Origin: Kwoniella bestiolae CBS 10118
Taxonomy: Eukaryota > Basidiomycota > Tremellomycetes > Tremellales > Cryptococcaceae
Direction of reading: 5' to 3'
NCBI RefSeq assembly: GCF_000512585.2
Contig: NC_089244.1
Location: 1-64,000, forward strand
DNA length: 64,000 bases
Notes under the pieces: model-generated
Told to the model about the DNA's origin: nothing
Seen by the model: the letters and a program-made list of their open reading frames with translations, nothing else
Database searches by the model: none
Part shown: piece after piece, positions 31,324 to 44,606 of the stretch
Position numbering within the stretch: the first letter of the stretch is position 1
How the letters are laid out: the number at the start of each line of letters is the position of its first letter
Made by a program: the position numbers and the translations under genes

Positions 31324-33487
31324 CTATACGAAATGGCGAAAAGATGGACTCTGTGGACCAGCCTTCAGCGCTTCTGTCGGGACATCTTTCGAGGTCCAGT
31401 TGACACCTTGAGCTTTATTTCGTTTCTTGTTATCGTAGCCCATCCACAACCTGAAAGCGACGATGATGATGATTGACAAGCCTTGGGTTGCAGCCACGAC
31501 AATCAAAGGTATCCGGTAGGCCGGAGCCCACTTGTCAAGAAAGATGTTGGCGGATACGAAGCCCCCACAATTAGCGACAAAAGCTGAGAGACAAAAATCA
31601 GCTACGGTCAGAAAGTTGGGGTCACACAACAACTCACTCAGAACTCCGACCTTGAATGCTCTGGCATCTTCGTTGGCTTCGTTGGATGGATGCCAAGAAT
31701 GGAAGATGACACTCGGAGTTTGTGCCCCTCCCGTGATGAGGAACACAGCAAAATAGCCTACAGCGTGATTTGAGACCGGACTAGACACCAGGATGATACA
31801 TCCGATGAACGCCAACGAGATCGCACCGGCAAGATGGAAACCTCGCTCCCTGAACTGATCGGACGACCAGGCTGTGGCGATCATCATAATCGTCCCAAAC
31901 GCAAACGGAGCGACAGTGAAGAGATTGGTCTTGACCACCGAGTATCCGAACCGCGATACGATCTGACTCACAACTCAGTCATCCCATTCTGGATCAGACA
32001 GATACACTTACCTGAGTCATAAAGCTATCGGCGACCGACGTTGCAATCCCATATAACAGACCTACTTGATAATCAGCACACCTTCGAGGGATAGTTCAGA
32101 TAGAACTCACCAATGATTGCATATGTGTACAATTTCCAGTCTCTCAGCGGTGCAAAGAAGGCGTCAACGTTAAACTTGGCATCCACTGTTCCCGATCCAT
32201 CCTTTAACACACGAAGACGAGCCACCTCCTTTTCCCGAGCGCTGAGGAAACGAGCTGTGGACGATGACCATGGAAGCATGAACGCTGTGAGAATTGCGCA
32301 GCCAATAGTGAGAGCTCCTGTGGAGAATAATCCTGTTAGCGCTTCAGAGAGATGATCATTTCGCAGTTCACTTCACCTTCGATCAGAAGCAGTATCTGCC
32401 AGCCCTTCAATCTTGAGTCCAACTGGAAGACACCGTAGGCTATCAGACTAGAGATATATGAGCATCGTCGGTAATACCTCTCTCTGTTAGCACGACTTAC
32501 CCTCCAAACGCGCCTGATAAAGCATTTGTCGAGTAGAACACGCCAATCCTCTAAGCCAAGGATCAGCTTTGGAGACCACCAGACAGAGTCCGGACGCACC
32601 TTGGCAAGCTCGCCTCTGCTATAGAATGTCGTGAGATAGTATATCAGGGATGGTGAGAAGCCAGCTTGAAAGATACCTTGAACTGCGGCTTGTACATCAG
32701 TCGAGCCCTAGAAGAATGTAGAAATTAGGAAGCGACATACCAAATCTCACTGCAACCGCTCCTCCAAAGTTCTTGCACGCAGCCCCAAGTATCGCCATGA
32801 TCCCCCAGCCTAGCATGTAGCCTGGAATAGTATATCTCGGGCCGATTTTCCTAGTTAACATGACCATGGGGACCACACCGACTGTGAAAGGAATACTGCG
32901 TTTCAGGTCAGCCAAATCTGGGTCGCTCAAGTGAGTACCATGGACTCACAAGAAGATACACAACAGAGTACGGTAACCATCTTGTGGGAATTTCAGATCC
33001 GCCGTCATCCCACCAGACTTGGCGTTCGATATGTTGTTCTGCGCGAAGGTCAGATATGCAAAGCATCAAACCGTCGTCGTCAGACTACTCACTCGGTCCA
33101 GAGCATTGAAGAGGTAGCCGACTATGGATTGTAAATGGATGTGTATCAGGCTCTGACCAGAGGAAATGTGTGGTGGACTTACAAAATATATACGGAAGGA
33201 TCTGTCGAGCAAAAGACGCGTTCAGCCAGCCGAACCATGTTTGATGATCGGTGTGTCACACTCACATGCCAATCCAGTTTCCGAACCACAGCTCTAGATT
33301 CTGCTTCCGTGTAAGAGTAAGCTGAAAAGTCAAACTTTTCCTCTAGCTTTGAGTCCTCAGGTGGTGAGACGAGCGTTTGCGGAGTTTCATACCGCAGATT
33401 TTGGTGATATCCAGTGTATTCGGCCGAGTTGGCGGGAGGCGAGTCAGCTCCTTCCTCGTCACCGACTGAGGGTTTGTTTGTGACCAT
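31324..33487 (-). CDS. Dal5/ACS-family MFS anion symporter (second of two)
   Basis: Multi-exon carrier of the same superfamily as the gene at 28246. The N-terminus is long and acidic (MVTNKPSVGDEEGADSPP), followed by EAESRAVVRKLDWH, the usual entry into helix 1. Later exons include RKIGPRYTIPGYMLGWG, QAGFSPSLIYYLTTFYSRGE, a charged central loop (SAREKEVARLRVLKDGSG) and AFVANCGGFVSANIFLDKWAPAYR near the C-terminal helices. The end is SFRHFV. It is clearly diverged from its neighbour, so this is not a recent tandem duplication. The substrate is unknown. Confidence 0.83.
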
Positions 33488-34126
33488 GTTCAGCTATGTC
33501 CGATCATCATTGTAACTCCAAGTGTACACGACAGAATACCATATAGCTGTTTTCAACGAATTCGGTCCTGCCCAACGGATCATACGAAGCTTTGAACTCT
33601 TTGTTTCCGAACAAACAAAAGTGAGAACCATGAAGGTAGCACCAAGGGACTCTTTCGGATCCTAAGCACGCCATCTTCCGTTCTTTCTTCGGAGTGCAGA
33701 TACTGGAACGATGATCATTCTACATCTAAGCTACGTGATCTGATCAAAGTCTCCTGCATAAACTGGTTCAAAGTCGCACTTAAGCGAGAACCCACAAACA
33801 TCTTCCGACACTTCGGACTTGACCGTCTGTTCTGTCGTGCTCAGGTCATTTCAATCGATTATCAAATAACCAATATTCCGATCTCATTCTTGATTTCTTG
33901 TTGTTATCGCGCCATCAGCAACCATATCCTCAATCTGATCTCGCCGTAGTCCGAAGGTCGTTGCTCGATCTTGCGTGTTCGATGGAATCCCGCAATGTTA
34001 ATCGCTATCAGATTGAACACCACGCGAGTCTTTCCGAAATTGTTCGTTCGTAAGACTAGCTAGATATATATGTGAAGAGGGCCGACTGCCGATTACCAAC
34101 CACTTACCAATCCCAACACATGCGAA
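33488..34126. other. Divergent promoter region
   Basis: It separates the minus-strand transporter from the plus-strand FAD oxidase. No gene or repeat was recognised. TATATATGTG lies near 34064, about 60 bases before the oxidase ATG, and could serve as a TATA element. Confidence 0.4.
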
Positions 34127-36178
34127 ATGACTTCTAACAGTGATAAGATCGCCATTGTCGGTGCCGGTGAGTGTCTGATGATAAATCGCTAGAACAGACA
34201 TCTCACTGACGACTCCACACCAGGTGTCTTCGGTCTATCCACCGCTTTGCATCTCAGTAAGAGAGGATACAAGGACGTCACCGTGTATGACTATCAGCCA
34301 TATCATGAGAACGCTTATAACCCAAGTGAAGGATGTGACTCCGCCAGTGCAGATGTCAACAAGGTGTACAGGTGTTCATAGTTAGTCTTCGTGGACGAGT
34401 TCCAACTCATACATTGCTGATATCGGTATTTGTAGCGGTAATGAGACTGAATATCAAGACCTAGCGTTCTCGGGACGTGATATCTGGCTCGATTGGAATA
34501 AGCAAATCGCAAACTCTGCTCCTGAAGATCTGCCAAAGGGCTTAACACCTCAGGATCAACTCTTAGTGTCAAATGGGTTTTTGAGGATAGCAGGATCGGG
34601 AGAACTATCAGATTTTGACAGGGAGAGCCTGGCTGCGTTGGACAAAGCTGGTTTGAGGGATCATCAACATGTCCTGGTGAGTAGTACTCTTTTGTGGTGT
34701 AATGGACGTTGAAAACTTCTATTACACCTATTCGCAGCTCGATGAAGCAGATATGCAGAGACTCTGGGACAAGGAAGCCAAAGAGCCTTCGCATTGGAAA
34801 GAGAAGGTTCATGCGTTGGATAAAGCTGGTGGTGGTGGATTGAATGGTTTCATCGACACTTCAGCTGGTTTCACTTACGCAGACAAAGCTTGCACATGGG
34901 CGAGGCATCTTGCGGAGAAGGAGGGAGTGAAGTTTGTTCTAGGACCTGAAGTAGGAAAATTCGATGAACTTTTGGTTGAAGAAGGGCAGGATGCGAAGAA
35001 GGTGACAGGATTAAAGACTGTTGATGGAAAGGAACATAGCGCAGATGTTGTTATAGTCGCCGGTAAGTCCTGCCGATCTCTGAACGGACTGAAGTACCTC
35101 TAATTCAATGATACAGGCGGGGGTTGGACACCGAGTATCATACCAGAGGTGGAGAACTTGCTTGAGACGACTGCCGGTTCCGTTGTGACCATAAGTCTGC
35201 CTAAGGAAAGAACGGATCTGTGGGACAAGGTGAGCACAACCCTCGCATAGTGATATTTGAATCACTCGCTCATCCCTCGCCCCCACCAGTTTTCTCCAGA
35301 GAAGTTCCCAGTTTGGGCGTATGGTTGGATGGGGAAGAGCAGTCCTGAGTTTGGAGGGTAAGTCGCTTCAGTCGCATACCTTCAGATTACGACTGATATT
35401 ACCATACCAGCTTCTACGGCTTCCCTCGAACGTCCGAGGGAAAAATCAAGATCGGCTGTCAGTGTCTCGACAGCTAACCTACAAAAACGCTGACACACAT
35501 CACATAGACCGAGGTCGGAAATGGACCAACTTCCAGACGCATCCCAAGACCGGCAAGTGAGTCGACGTCAGCCAAAATAACCATGCGTAGCTGACCAACT
35601 GGTACAGACGTCTGTCGATCCCTGTCACCAAATACACTGAGACCAAGGCGAACAATCTCCCCAAGAAAGCGATCGACAATATCAAGATAGTTATAGAACA
35701 ACTATTCCCCGAGCTCAAAGTGAGTTAAACTCATCTCAATGGCTCAGCTCCATGCTAATGCCCTCCCCTGACGTAGGACATTGGCATAACGGATACAAGA
35801 ATGTGCTGGTATACCGACAGTATCGATAACTCCTTCGTCATCGACTACGTACCAGGTTACAGCAAGGGATTATTTGTTGCATCAGGTGGATCAGGACACG
35901 GGTTCAAGTTCTTACCAGTGTTGGGTGAACATGTGGTCAACGCCTTGGAGGGGAAGAAAGACCAGTTCACCGAGATGTGGAAATGGCGAGCGTCTGTCCC
36001 AGGCAAACCAGCAAACGGAATTGAGGAAGGTGAAAAGTCTGGTAGGAATCTGGCTGATCTGATCATCGCAGATGAGAAAGACTGGTTATGGACCAAGGAA
36101 CATATCTTGAATGGCGAAGGCAGCAGCTGTGTGGAAAAACTGTCTTCAGATATCCAAAAGGTTGTGGTTTCCGCGTAG
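34127..36178 (+). CDS. FAD-dependent amine oxidase (saccharopine/pipecolate/fructosyl-amine oxidase type)
   Basis: About nine exons. The dinucleotide motif spans the first intron (KIAIVGAG then VFGLSTALHLSKRG). Later landmarks are SEGCDSASADVNKVYR, ADVVIVAGGGWTPSIIPE, RMCWYTDSIDNSFVIDYVPG and SGGSGHGFKFLPVLGEHV, the typical C-terminal FAD-binding block of MSOX-type oxidases. The Cys in RMCWYTDS is a candidate for covalent FAD attachment by family analogy. Such flavoenzymes oxidise secondary amines such as saccharopine, pipecolate, sarcosine or Amadori products, releasing H2O2. The C-terminus is not a clear SKL-type peroxisomal signal (it ends VVVSA). The start at 34127 was chosen because the nearby upstream ATG hits a stop after five codons. 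Confidence 0.85.
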
Positions 36179-36369
36179 AAGTAGTTATCATATCTCATGT
36201 ATATGATACATTGCATCTGATCTCCTCAGCATGCTTGCAGTGGATCGCGCGTCCACAATTTCGCATTTAAAAAAACCCAGCAACCAGTTGATCCTATGAA
36301 ACGGCATATGTCATACTGCATACTAAGTTATGGCTCGGTATCAACAGCGGTCTAGATACAATCACATTT

Positions 36370-37362
36370 CTATAAACTCTGAAGAGGTTTGAAATCCGTA
36401 GGTGTTGCACCATTATACAACCATTTACCCAGAGTAAGCACATCATACACTCGTAGTCCAGTGGCATTGTGGATCGAGTGTGAGAAAGGTGGGATGTTGG
36501 TACATTCAAGTACAATAGCCTTGACTTTTGGATGGTTCGAGGTGAGCTCATGAGCGGCCGCTAGGACTTCTCGCTCCATGCCTTCGAAATCGTCTGAGAG
36601 ACATCTCGATCAGTTATGCTTTCTATGAATTATGAGATGAAGGTAACGACTTCTTTGACGTACAAGGAATACGCGATTCGAGGACAGCTTTGAACACCCC
36701 TTTCTTCGGATCGGTATCTTCTGGCAATCCATAGACAGGTGTCTCGGGGTGTGCCCCTACACTGGTCAAGTGTTTCTCGGTCTATAGGAAGGCGTTCAGC
36801 GAATTGTCCAGCGATGTACGTGGGATAAGCTTGAAATGCGATCTGATCACTCACCAAAGCAGACTTCTTGAAAGTGATAACACCGACCGAATCCTTGGAA
36901 TCTTCTCCGGGGAAAAAAGTCTGCTGTAACCATGTCACCTGTAGCAGAGCAGAGGTACCGATATAGGGTAACCGATTGACCAAAAAGGGGTGCATCGTTG
37001 CGAGCTGCCGTGACATTCCATCAAGTCAGCTATCAACTCTCCTTAGGATCCAGGCTTGAGCTTGATTTCGCAATCACTGTGACACATGAACTCACGAATC
37101 CACAAGTAGTCACAAAGGCAACCACACCTTCCTCCTCGATCAACCGCTTTCCTTCTCTGACGAACGCATCTACCAACTCCTGTCCCCATTTGCCGCCTAC
37201 CACCAGGTCACCCGTTGCTTCTTCCACCACTCGGATTACCACTGGGATGTTACCCCAAGAGGCTGCGTTTCCTACATCTCCTACTGGTCGAGGGAAGTTG
37301 GTCTTGAGCTGAAGTACACCGAGTTTGGGGGTTTTGGCTGGGGTGTTAGATTTAGACGACAT
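36370..37362 (-). CDS. Asp/Glu/hydantoin racemase family protein
   Basis: Three or four exons encode a protein of about 270 residues. Both catalytic cysteines of the family are visible: VVAFVTTCGFV in the first half and AIVLECTNIPPFSHSIHNAT in the second. The start MSSKSNTPAKTPKLGVLQL is preferred; an ATG 27 codons upstream (37443) would add a hydrophobic extension without family resemblance. Racemases of this family invert amino acids or hydantoins without cofactor, although many fungal members are uncharacterised. It lies between an amine oxidase and an NRPS-like reductase. Confidence 0.82.
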
Positions 37363-37890
37363 GATGTGTGCTGTACTACTGGACTTGGGTGATTGACAAG
37401 GTGCAGCGGTAATAGCAGTGATATATCCTATTTCTAGAGGCATAAGTCATTGACCATACATCTTGCAAAGAGGATCAGGTATTGATCGGTCGTTGACGAA
37501 CCACCTTTTTCTGGAATTTCAAATCATCGTGCATTCCCGAAGATGATGCATGATTACCTCTCTTCCTTCGGTGATCCGATCAACGTTGAACAATCTTAGC
37601 TCATTTCCCATCTTTATTGCTCCATCGCAACGGTCGAAACCGAAGATAAGCACGTCAATCACGGTTATAACCGTTGCCAATCTGTGAAAAGTCAAGCACG
37701 TAAGATATCCTCATCTTTAGAGATGTTCCTGGATCATGGCGTATATTATTTTCGGCTCTCAGGCCAAGCAAGTCATCATTGCAATGAAGACTTCACATGC
37801 ATGAAGCAGTTCCCCCAGTGACCAGGCACAACAGACGGTCACAAGCTGCTTTCTTGCAAACATCGAGCTGCCTTCGCGTATACACTACAA
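37363..37890. other. Intergenic region
   Basis: Promoter side of the racemase and 3' flank of the NRPS-like gene. No gene or repeat was recognised. Confidence 0.4.
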
Positions 37891-40800
37891 TCACAAGAAA
37901 CCACTTTTCCTCCAAGCCTGGACCATCTTCCCAACTTGTTCCTCATCTATTGCAGGTAGGCTGCTCATCGTCCTGGACGAGTTACAGGCATTGGTCGTAT
38001 CAACCATGACTTCTGAGTGAACTTTGGCAGGATCTCCATACTATCATTACAAATCTTATCAGCTTCGGCGGAGTGATTGTAAAGATCGCAGAGAAGACCA
38101 CTCACAGCGGCTTTCCACATATGCAACATCTGTTTACTCGGATTGTCCTCTACGTCATCAGATGTTGCCTCTACCTTTTTCAACCACTCTTGCGGAGACA
38201 ACCTCTTGAAAGACAGTTCTGCAGCTTCTAACCCATCCAGTATGGTCTTCCATTCGACATATTTAGGATGGGCGATATGGTACATAAAAGGTTGATCGGG
38301 ATTTTGAGCGGTAACGATATCGGTGCTACCAGATGATGTCTAAAATCAGTATACACTTCAACCTCTGAATACTAAACTACTCACATCGCACGAGCAGCGA
38401 GATCGACAGGCAGCCAGGAAGGTTTCTACCAGTTTCACATTAGTTTCCCAGATACATTCGATGTTGGACACTGCTTACTCACCTCCTCTAACATCGGCAA
38501 CGTCCCTGTGGTTTGAGCAGTACGGATCATCAACGGCCAACCTTCCTTCTCGTTCCAATGACTAAGTTTTGTATCCCCGCATAATTGCCCTACTCGCAGA
38601 ATATGTACGCGGTCCTTCAACGATGAACTTCCTGCTGCCGCGCGACATATTCCCTCGGTCACCCACTTTGACTGCGAGTAACCTATCGGTGAAGCTGTAG
38701 AAGGATCCTCAGAAGGCTGTTCAAGGATGACAGATGTATTCTGGTTGAGCACCGAAGCAAGAGAGGAGCAGTAATACAGTTTCCCTTGATTGGTTCCAGC
38801 TAAGAGGTCCAAGAGATGGCGTGTACCTAGATCGTCGTGTCAGCTTGGGATCCACCCTTTGTAGTTATAACGGACTGGAAGATACCTTTTATACTGTCTT
38901 CAAACGATACCAGGCTACTAGTGAAATGGACAGGCCAGGCAGCCTATTGACGCCAAGTAGTATTAATTTTGGAGGTCGTGATAACTGATCGGGACGATGC
39001 TCACATGGATGATCACGTCGACCTCGTCCTTCAGCCTCTTGTATACATCTGCCTGCAATCCCAAATCTTTCGCACTCAAACGAGCCACCATAACCTCGAC
39101 TTTTTTACCCATACTAATTCCCCTCTTTCTCAATCCATCTTCCACTCGCTGATAAGCAGATTCATCATCTTCTCCTCGGACCAAACATATTATCTTGGCA
39201 ATTGTGCCGGATAATGTTTGATTGAGCTCATCGATGAGGAACGATCCCAGTGAGCCAGTACCGCCAGTCAACAACTAGAAGGTGTGGAGGGAATCAGCGA
39301 CAGCAATAGACGCTTCAAGTCTTTCTGATCTGATACTCACAACGGTCTTCCCTTGCTTCTGTGCTACTGCATTGCCATTCGCTGTGGCCTCAAATCGGCT
39401 GTATTTCTCGACCAAGTCTTCCATCAATTTGTAAGTATCCTGAACATTGTCGTCGCGACTTCCTTTGTGTTCTTGCAAGTCGAAGATGTACTGGGACAGT
39501 CTAAGATAAAATGTGAGCGTCTCTCATTATGAATAAGGACGGGACTCCTTGTTGACTTCTGATTTATGGCCATGACTCACCTCTTGATTGAGGGTTTCTC
39601 AAAGACCACATTATTCGGTAGAGTGATCTCACCCGTATTCAGTGTCTAGCAACTGCTGGTAAGCCTTGATTCTCAACAGATGATACAAGACGGAATTTGA
39701 GATGTTAAGTCACCTTCTGCAAAGCGGTCCTTATCCTCGTAGCCATCAGAGAATCTACACCCCAGCTGAACAAATCTGTGTTCTCGTCCAGATTATCCAC
39801 CTTCAATCTAGTTGCAGCGATACTTTCTATTATCCTTTTCACCTCTGAACCGATCTCTTCCACAGACCTCTTCAGTATACTGTCAACTTCCCCGTGCTGA
39901 GAATAATACAGCTTGCTTATCTCCACCTTGAACACATCATACGCTACTCCCCTCTGAATCGTACCTTTACTACTCTTCGGTAATGCCTTAGACTGGTCCT
40001 GAACTATTAGACACATTTCTTGTGATATCTGTGCGAAAGAAGGTGAATTGTCATTCGCTTGAGCAATCAGCGGTGCGAGTTGATACAAGAGGTCGGAGGG
40101 AGGTGGATAATGTTTGGGAAAGAGGAGAACACCAAGTTGAGATTGATCTGAACCGACTACGAGAGCATCTGAGAGGTGTTCTGAAGATCGAAGAAAGGTT
40201 TCAATAGGTCCGGGTGAAGCTTTCTCCCCGTTACTCTACAGTCAATTAGAGCATTAGATGTCTGCTCAGACATTCATCGGTGGAGAAATAATGGAGACTC
40301 ACGAGCACGATAACATCATCGCCTCTTCCTACGTACTTCCAAACGTTCTTCTTGCTCGGATGAGGCTGGTACAGATCACCCGTTGCGTAACTCCCATCAT
40401 CCCGATTGGATTTGGTCTATGGCACAATGGTAGATCTCAGCATTGATAGCTCGACCATTCGAGTTGTATCTATGACTCACTTTACTCGTCCAGCTGTCCG
40501 TCACTACCATTTCGTACCTCTCCTTGCTATCGTTCACGGGCTCGAAGACCAGAGCATCTGAATAAGGAGAATCATTCCTCAACAACTCCCAATCCTTTTC
40601 CGTCTCGTAAATCCGATGCGAGCTGAGTAGGACTACGAAGCAGTAAATGATTAACTGGAAGTCCTTTTCTCCTCAGCCTCGAGCCGTTGAGCATTGAGCA
40701 TCAGAGATAGATAGCCTTCAACGCAAAATAATAATATCACTCACATCCACATTCACTGCTCCCCAATCTACTGACCAACCTCACCCCCTTCTCTACCATC

Positions 40801-42052
40801 ATATCTCCTATCCTGCTATCCAAGGGTGCACCACCAGTACTGACGTACTCCATTGATCTTAACATCTTCAGTCCTTCGCCATCCGGATCCTCGGCGAGTG
40901 TTGATAAGATATAAGGGACCGATAGGAAGGACGTAACCTGAAATCGCTTCTGCCTTTCTTCTTCCTGTGCGGGTGTCAATGATATACCGTCAAGGGGAGG
41001 TACAGGTGACTGACACGCCGACACAGCAGATACTACATTCTCACTTGTGATAGCTACGTCTGAAGTGGGGTAGAAGTAGATCATACTTCTCGCCATCCAC
41101 GCACGAAGCAGGTCAGATATCCCTCCATGGAACAGAGGTGTGGTGGTGAATGCTGCTGATTCGGGTGGGTAGTCATGATCTGTTGTAGGGGAAGTAGAAG
41201 TGGAAGATAGGTAGGTAGGTAATGATCTGCGAGGAAGGACTGATACGCTTCTGACATGGGTGTTGGGGATGGGTTTGGGGGTACCGCTGGTTCCGGAGGT
41301 ATGGAAGACGTGTGATACACTGTTTACATCTTTTACTTTGCATGGGAGGGTGAACGTTGGTGTTGGGGATGGTAAAGAGGTGATTGAGGGTAGCCCTGTG
41401 GTTGATAAAGAGGTATCCGATTGTCGAGCAGATTGAACAAGTTCAGAATACTTGGAGTGATATATCATTTGAGTGGATGAAGATGCTTGATATAGGTGAA
41501 GTACGGCTGAAGGTGAACATTGTGGGCTGTACATATCAAACATCGTCATCAGTATATGATCAGCGGGCAGATGATATAGATGATGAGATGATTCGTAACT
41601 CACGCTATCAGAACCACTCCGTATCCCATCCTCATCAATGCTATCCAGGCCAAGAGGAAGTCTAACCCTGTAGGGCACAGTAAAGAAACGATCCTGGTGT
41701 CATCGTGGTTGATGAGTACACCTCTATCGATGAGACCACTGGCCAATCGAGTAGAGAGATCCAGCAGCTCTGGAAAGGCTGATAAGGGGTACAGGTGATC
41801 ATCATGAGCTTAGAGTTGCTCTCTTATACGATGATACAAGTATGGAAAGGTGAGCAGCTGTAACTTACAGTATCGATCACATCTCCATCCTTGACTTGAC
41901 TCGTGCTTCGAGGTGAACCCTACTACCTTTTCTGATCTGAGTTCATCCGCTCCATCTTCTATCAGCTGAAGTATGGTCTGTATCTCATGAGGGTATAGTT
42001 CATTCTGCTGTTGAGCATGTCCCGCTGTAGATACCAGATAAGAGAGTGTCAT
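37891..42052 (-). CDS. NRPS-like adenylation-thiolation-reductase (carboxylic acid reductase type)
   Basis: A large multi-exon gene, roughly 1,100 residues. The adenylation domain shows the nucleotide loop HTSGTSGTPKPIPNTH, STGGAPLDSRIGDMM, LGSSECG and GRGDDVIVLNGEKASPGP. The thiolation domain has the phosphopantetheine site DLFSWGVDSLMATRIR. The reductase domain has the NADPH loop LLTGGTGSLGSFLIDEL and the catalytic pair in GYSQSKWVTEG. There is no condensation or thioesterase domain. The enzyme should activate a carboxylic acid, load it on its carrier and release it reductively as aldehyde or alcohol, the same logic as fungal alpha-aminoadipate reductase. The sequence looks distinct from LYS2, so the acid is unknown. 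The stop follows AWRKSGFL. Confidence 0.88.
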
Positions 42053-42464
42053 GGTTTATGGACAAGGTTAGGTTGATGATATTGTTGAGTGGGTTGAAGG
42101 ATACTTGTAAACCCAACTTGAGAGATGCATCATTGCGGGGATGATCTAAATCTCTTCTCACATGTCTATCTAGGGTGAGTTGTACGTTATCGCATTGAAT
42201 GATGATGATGTGATAAGGTCGATGTGATCATGATGAATGTTTCGATCACCGATTCTCATCTTATCGTCATCATCGGATATCTCATTCCCATTCAGGGTTA
42301 TTATGTTAAGTACTAGATTATCTCACAGCGATAGCAGTATACTACCTGGTCAATGATCAATGATGCGAGCATGAGGTAGCCTGTGAGCAGGATGCGGACC
42401 ATGATGTGTGCATGCATTGGCACTTCTGGCATTTGCAATGGCTTTACATGACTCAACCGGTGAA
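42053..42464. other. Intergenic region
   Basis: Upstream of the NRPS-like gene and 3' of BRE2. Several ATGATGAT and GATCATGAT stretches lie near 42200-42235, with no gene. Confidence 0.4.
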
Positions 42465-44606
42465 TCACCACTTGACACCCTCATCCCCATCTTCACCTTC
42501 ACCTCCTTCCTGTCCCTCCGCCTTCACCCCATGATCATCCACTGGATCTTCCTTCTCCTTCTTGACATCATCCACTTCAACTTCTCCATGTCCATATTCC
42601 AACGGAGCAGGTGACTGCGGTGTATCCTCGGTCACGATCTGCTCTGCCATCTCACTGTAAATCTTATTCTCCGCTGTCACCGAAACAGGCGAAGATCCTC
42701 GAGTGGGAGGTACAGAGTTGATCAGAGAAGGAGCGATTGACACTGATCTATCTCTTTCTTCATCTTCCCCAGGTCCAGGAGTTATCGTTTCCCCTCTAAT
42801 ACTATTGGTAATATCCACTTTCTTCTTCTTCTGACCACTAGTGCCAGTACCACCTGAACCTTTCTTCCTTTTCACAGAGTTGCTATACTGCAGAGCAGCT
42901 TTCTTCTCGTCTTCTAATACCTTTTTGAGTATGTCCGCACCTTCAATCTCATCTTTTTCATCATATTTCTCTTCTTCCAATCTGAATTCGTCCCATCTTT
43001 GACATATCGGTCTAACCCTCTCCTTTTGATCATCAGGCCCATCACCTTCATTCGGCGAGGTAAGATTGTCGGGTGGGAAATCAAAATCCGGTCCAGGGTT
43101 GAACTTTGCTTTACCTTTGCCAAAACACGATATCATGGGATAATAACCTAATGTACCGTCGTCATGTATAGTTTCATCTTCATGTGATTTCTTCCCATGT
43201 CCAGTGGTGGCCGTATGAATAGGTGGTAATGGGATGAAGTCGTAAACATCTTCGAACGCTACTCCTAGATGCTCGCCGTTGAGGTAAAATTCAATTCTCG
43301 ATCCTTCTAATCTCTTCAGAGGTCTGGATCCGTGGGTTGTGTCTTCCGTTGAAGTGTTCTCATTTTTGTTCTTCTTGGTATTCTTAGTTGTTGCGCCTTT
43401 CTTACCACCACCTTTTTTAGGTATCGTACCATAACTGTCACCATTTCCATTCGCAACCCCATCCGTCGCATTTCCATCTCCATGACCATTGGCAGCTTTG
43501 TTCTTCTGCGCAGATAATTTCCCCTCTCTGTCAATCAGACTATCCATTTCCTTCGAAGGCATATACTCGTTGGATTCGAAATAACTTTGATTCTTGTATA
43601 TGAACTGTCTTCGTGGTCGTTTAATTTTCGCTGGGTCGTTCTTGGATAGATCCTCAATCGAATCTCGCTTTGGAAGAGTAATCGAACAGCCTATCACATC
43701 ACCAGTGCTAAATGATCGACCAGCGTATGGTTTCGGTCTTGCTATATGCACTTTTTCACCGTTGACGTCTCGTATAGAGTATGAATAGGCATCGGACCCA
43801 ACCGGCGCATCTATGTTGGCCTCTCTTCTACCCCAACCTATCCTCACATGCGGATTTGAAGACATGAGATGTCCCCGACCACCTCCTGATGATCCATCCC
43901 CGCGTTCAATCTTCACTTCATAATACCATCTTCCATCGCGGACAGCAACGTTCGCTCTGGCTGAACGGAATCCTCGGTCGTTGGATATTGTCAGTGCTGT
44001 GGGCGATATGCGCATATAGGCGGATCGATCTAGCCATGAAATGTGAACGGGAGGTAGTGGTGGTGGATAAGGTATAGTACGGTGGAATGGGTATCGAGGG
44101 TGAGGTGAGGGTGTTGGGGAGATTGCACAGGGGGTGTAACGGAAGCCTTAAGGAGGTGCAGGTGGTCAGCCAAATGTGGGCCGTGTCAGTGAGTCAGATA
44201 ATTGTTTTGATGGGGAACAGAGGATGAATGTACTGGATTATGATCGTGGGATGGATGACAGGCATGCTTTTATAAAATGCTCAACCCCAACATGAAAACC
44301 CTACTCACCCTTCGAAACAGGTATATCCGCCCACAAGAAAGATTCCTCCCCGTATTCTTCTCCATCCCCACTTCCAGGTTGCTGTACACCCAACCTAGCA
44401 TACTGTCTCCTCTCAGCGGCATCGTTCCTCTCTCTCCTTGATTGATATTGATTGGATAAAGTGGATGGACCTGGACCAGCTAAACCTTCAGCAGCCAAGG
44501 AAGAGGAAGAAGGAAGTGCTGATGAGTCGGGAGGAATGGATGGAGGTGCGGGAGTGGAAGATGCCGAGGAGGCTGAGGGGGATAGACGTCGTTTCTTGAC
44601 TGGCAT
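42465..44606 (-). CDS. BRE2: COMPASS complex subunit Bre2/Ash2 (SPRY domain)
   Basis: Two exons. The first (44606 to about 44310) encodes a Ser/Pro-rich N-terminus (MPVKKRRLSPSASSAS) ending FLWADIPVSKG. A long intron (about 160 nt) then joins it to GFRYTPCAISPTPSPHPR. Next come VHISWLDRSAYMRISPTALT, RSARANVAVRDGRWYYEVKIE and VRIGWGRREANIDAPVGSDA, the classic Ash2/Bre2 SPRY core. The SPRY is split by a long charged insert (GKKGATTKNTKKNK) before IEFYLNGEHLGVAFEDVYDF. The Asp/Glu-rich tail ends DEGVKW. The protein acts in the nucleus with Set1 for histone H3 lysine 4 methylation. Confidence 0.9.

Noticed and set aside
42914..43534. Met/Arg/Lys-rich minus-strand frames inside the BRE2 gene
   Set aside because: They are alternative-frame shadows of the Lys/Asn-rich insert and acidic tail of BRE2.
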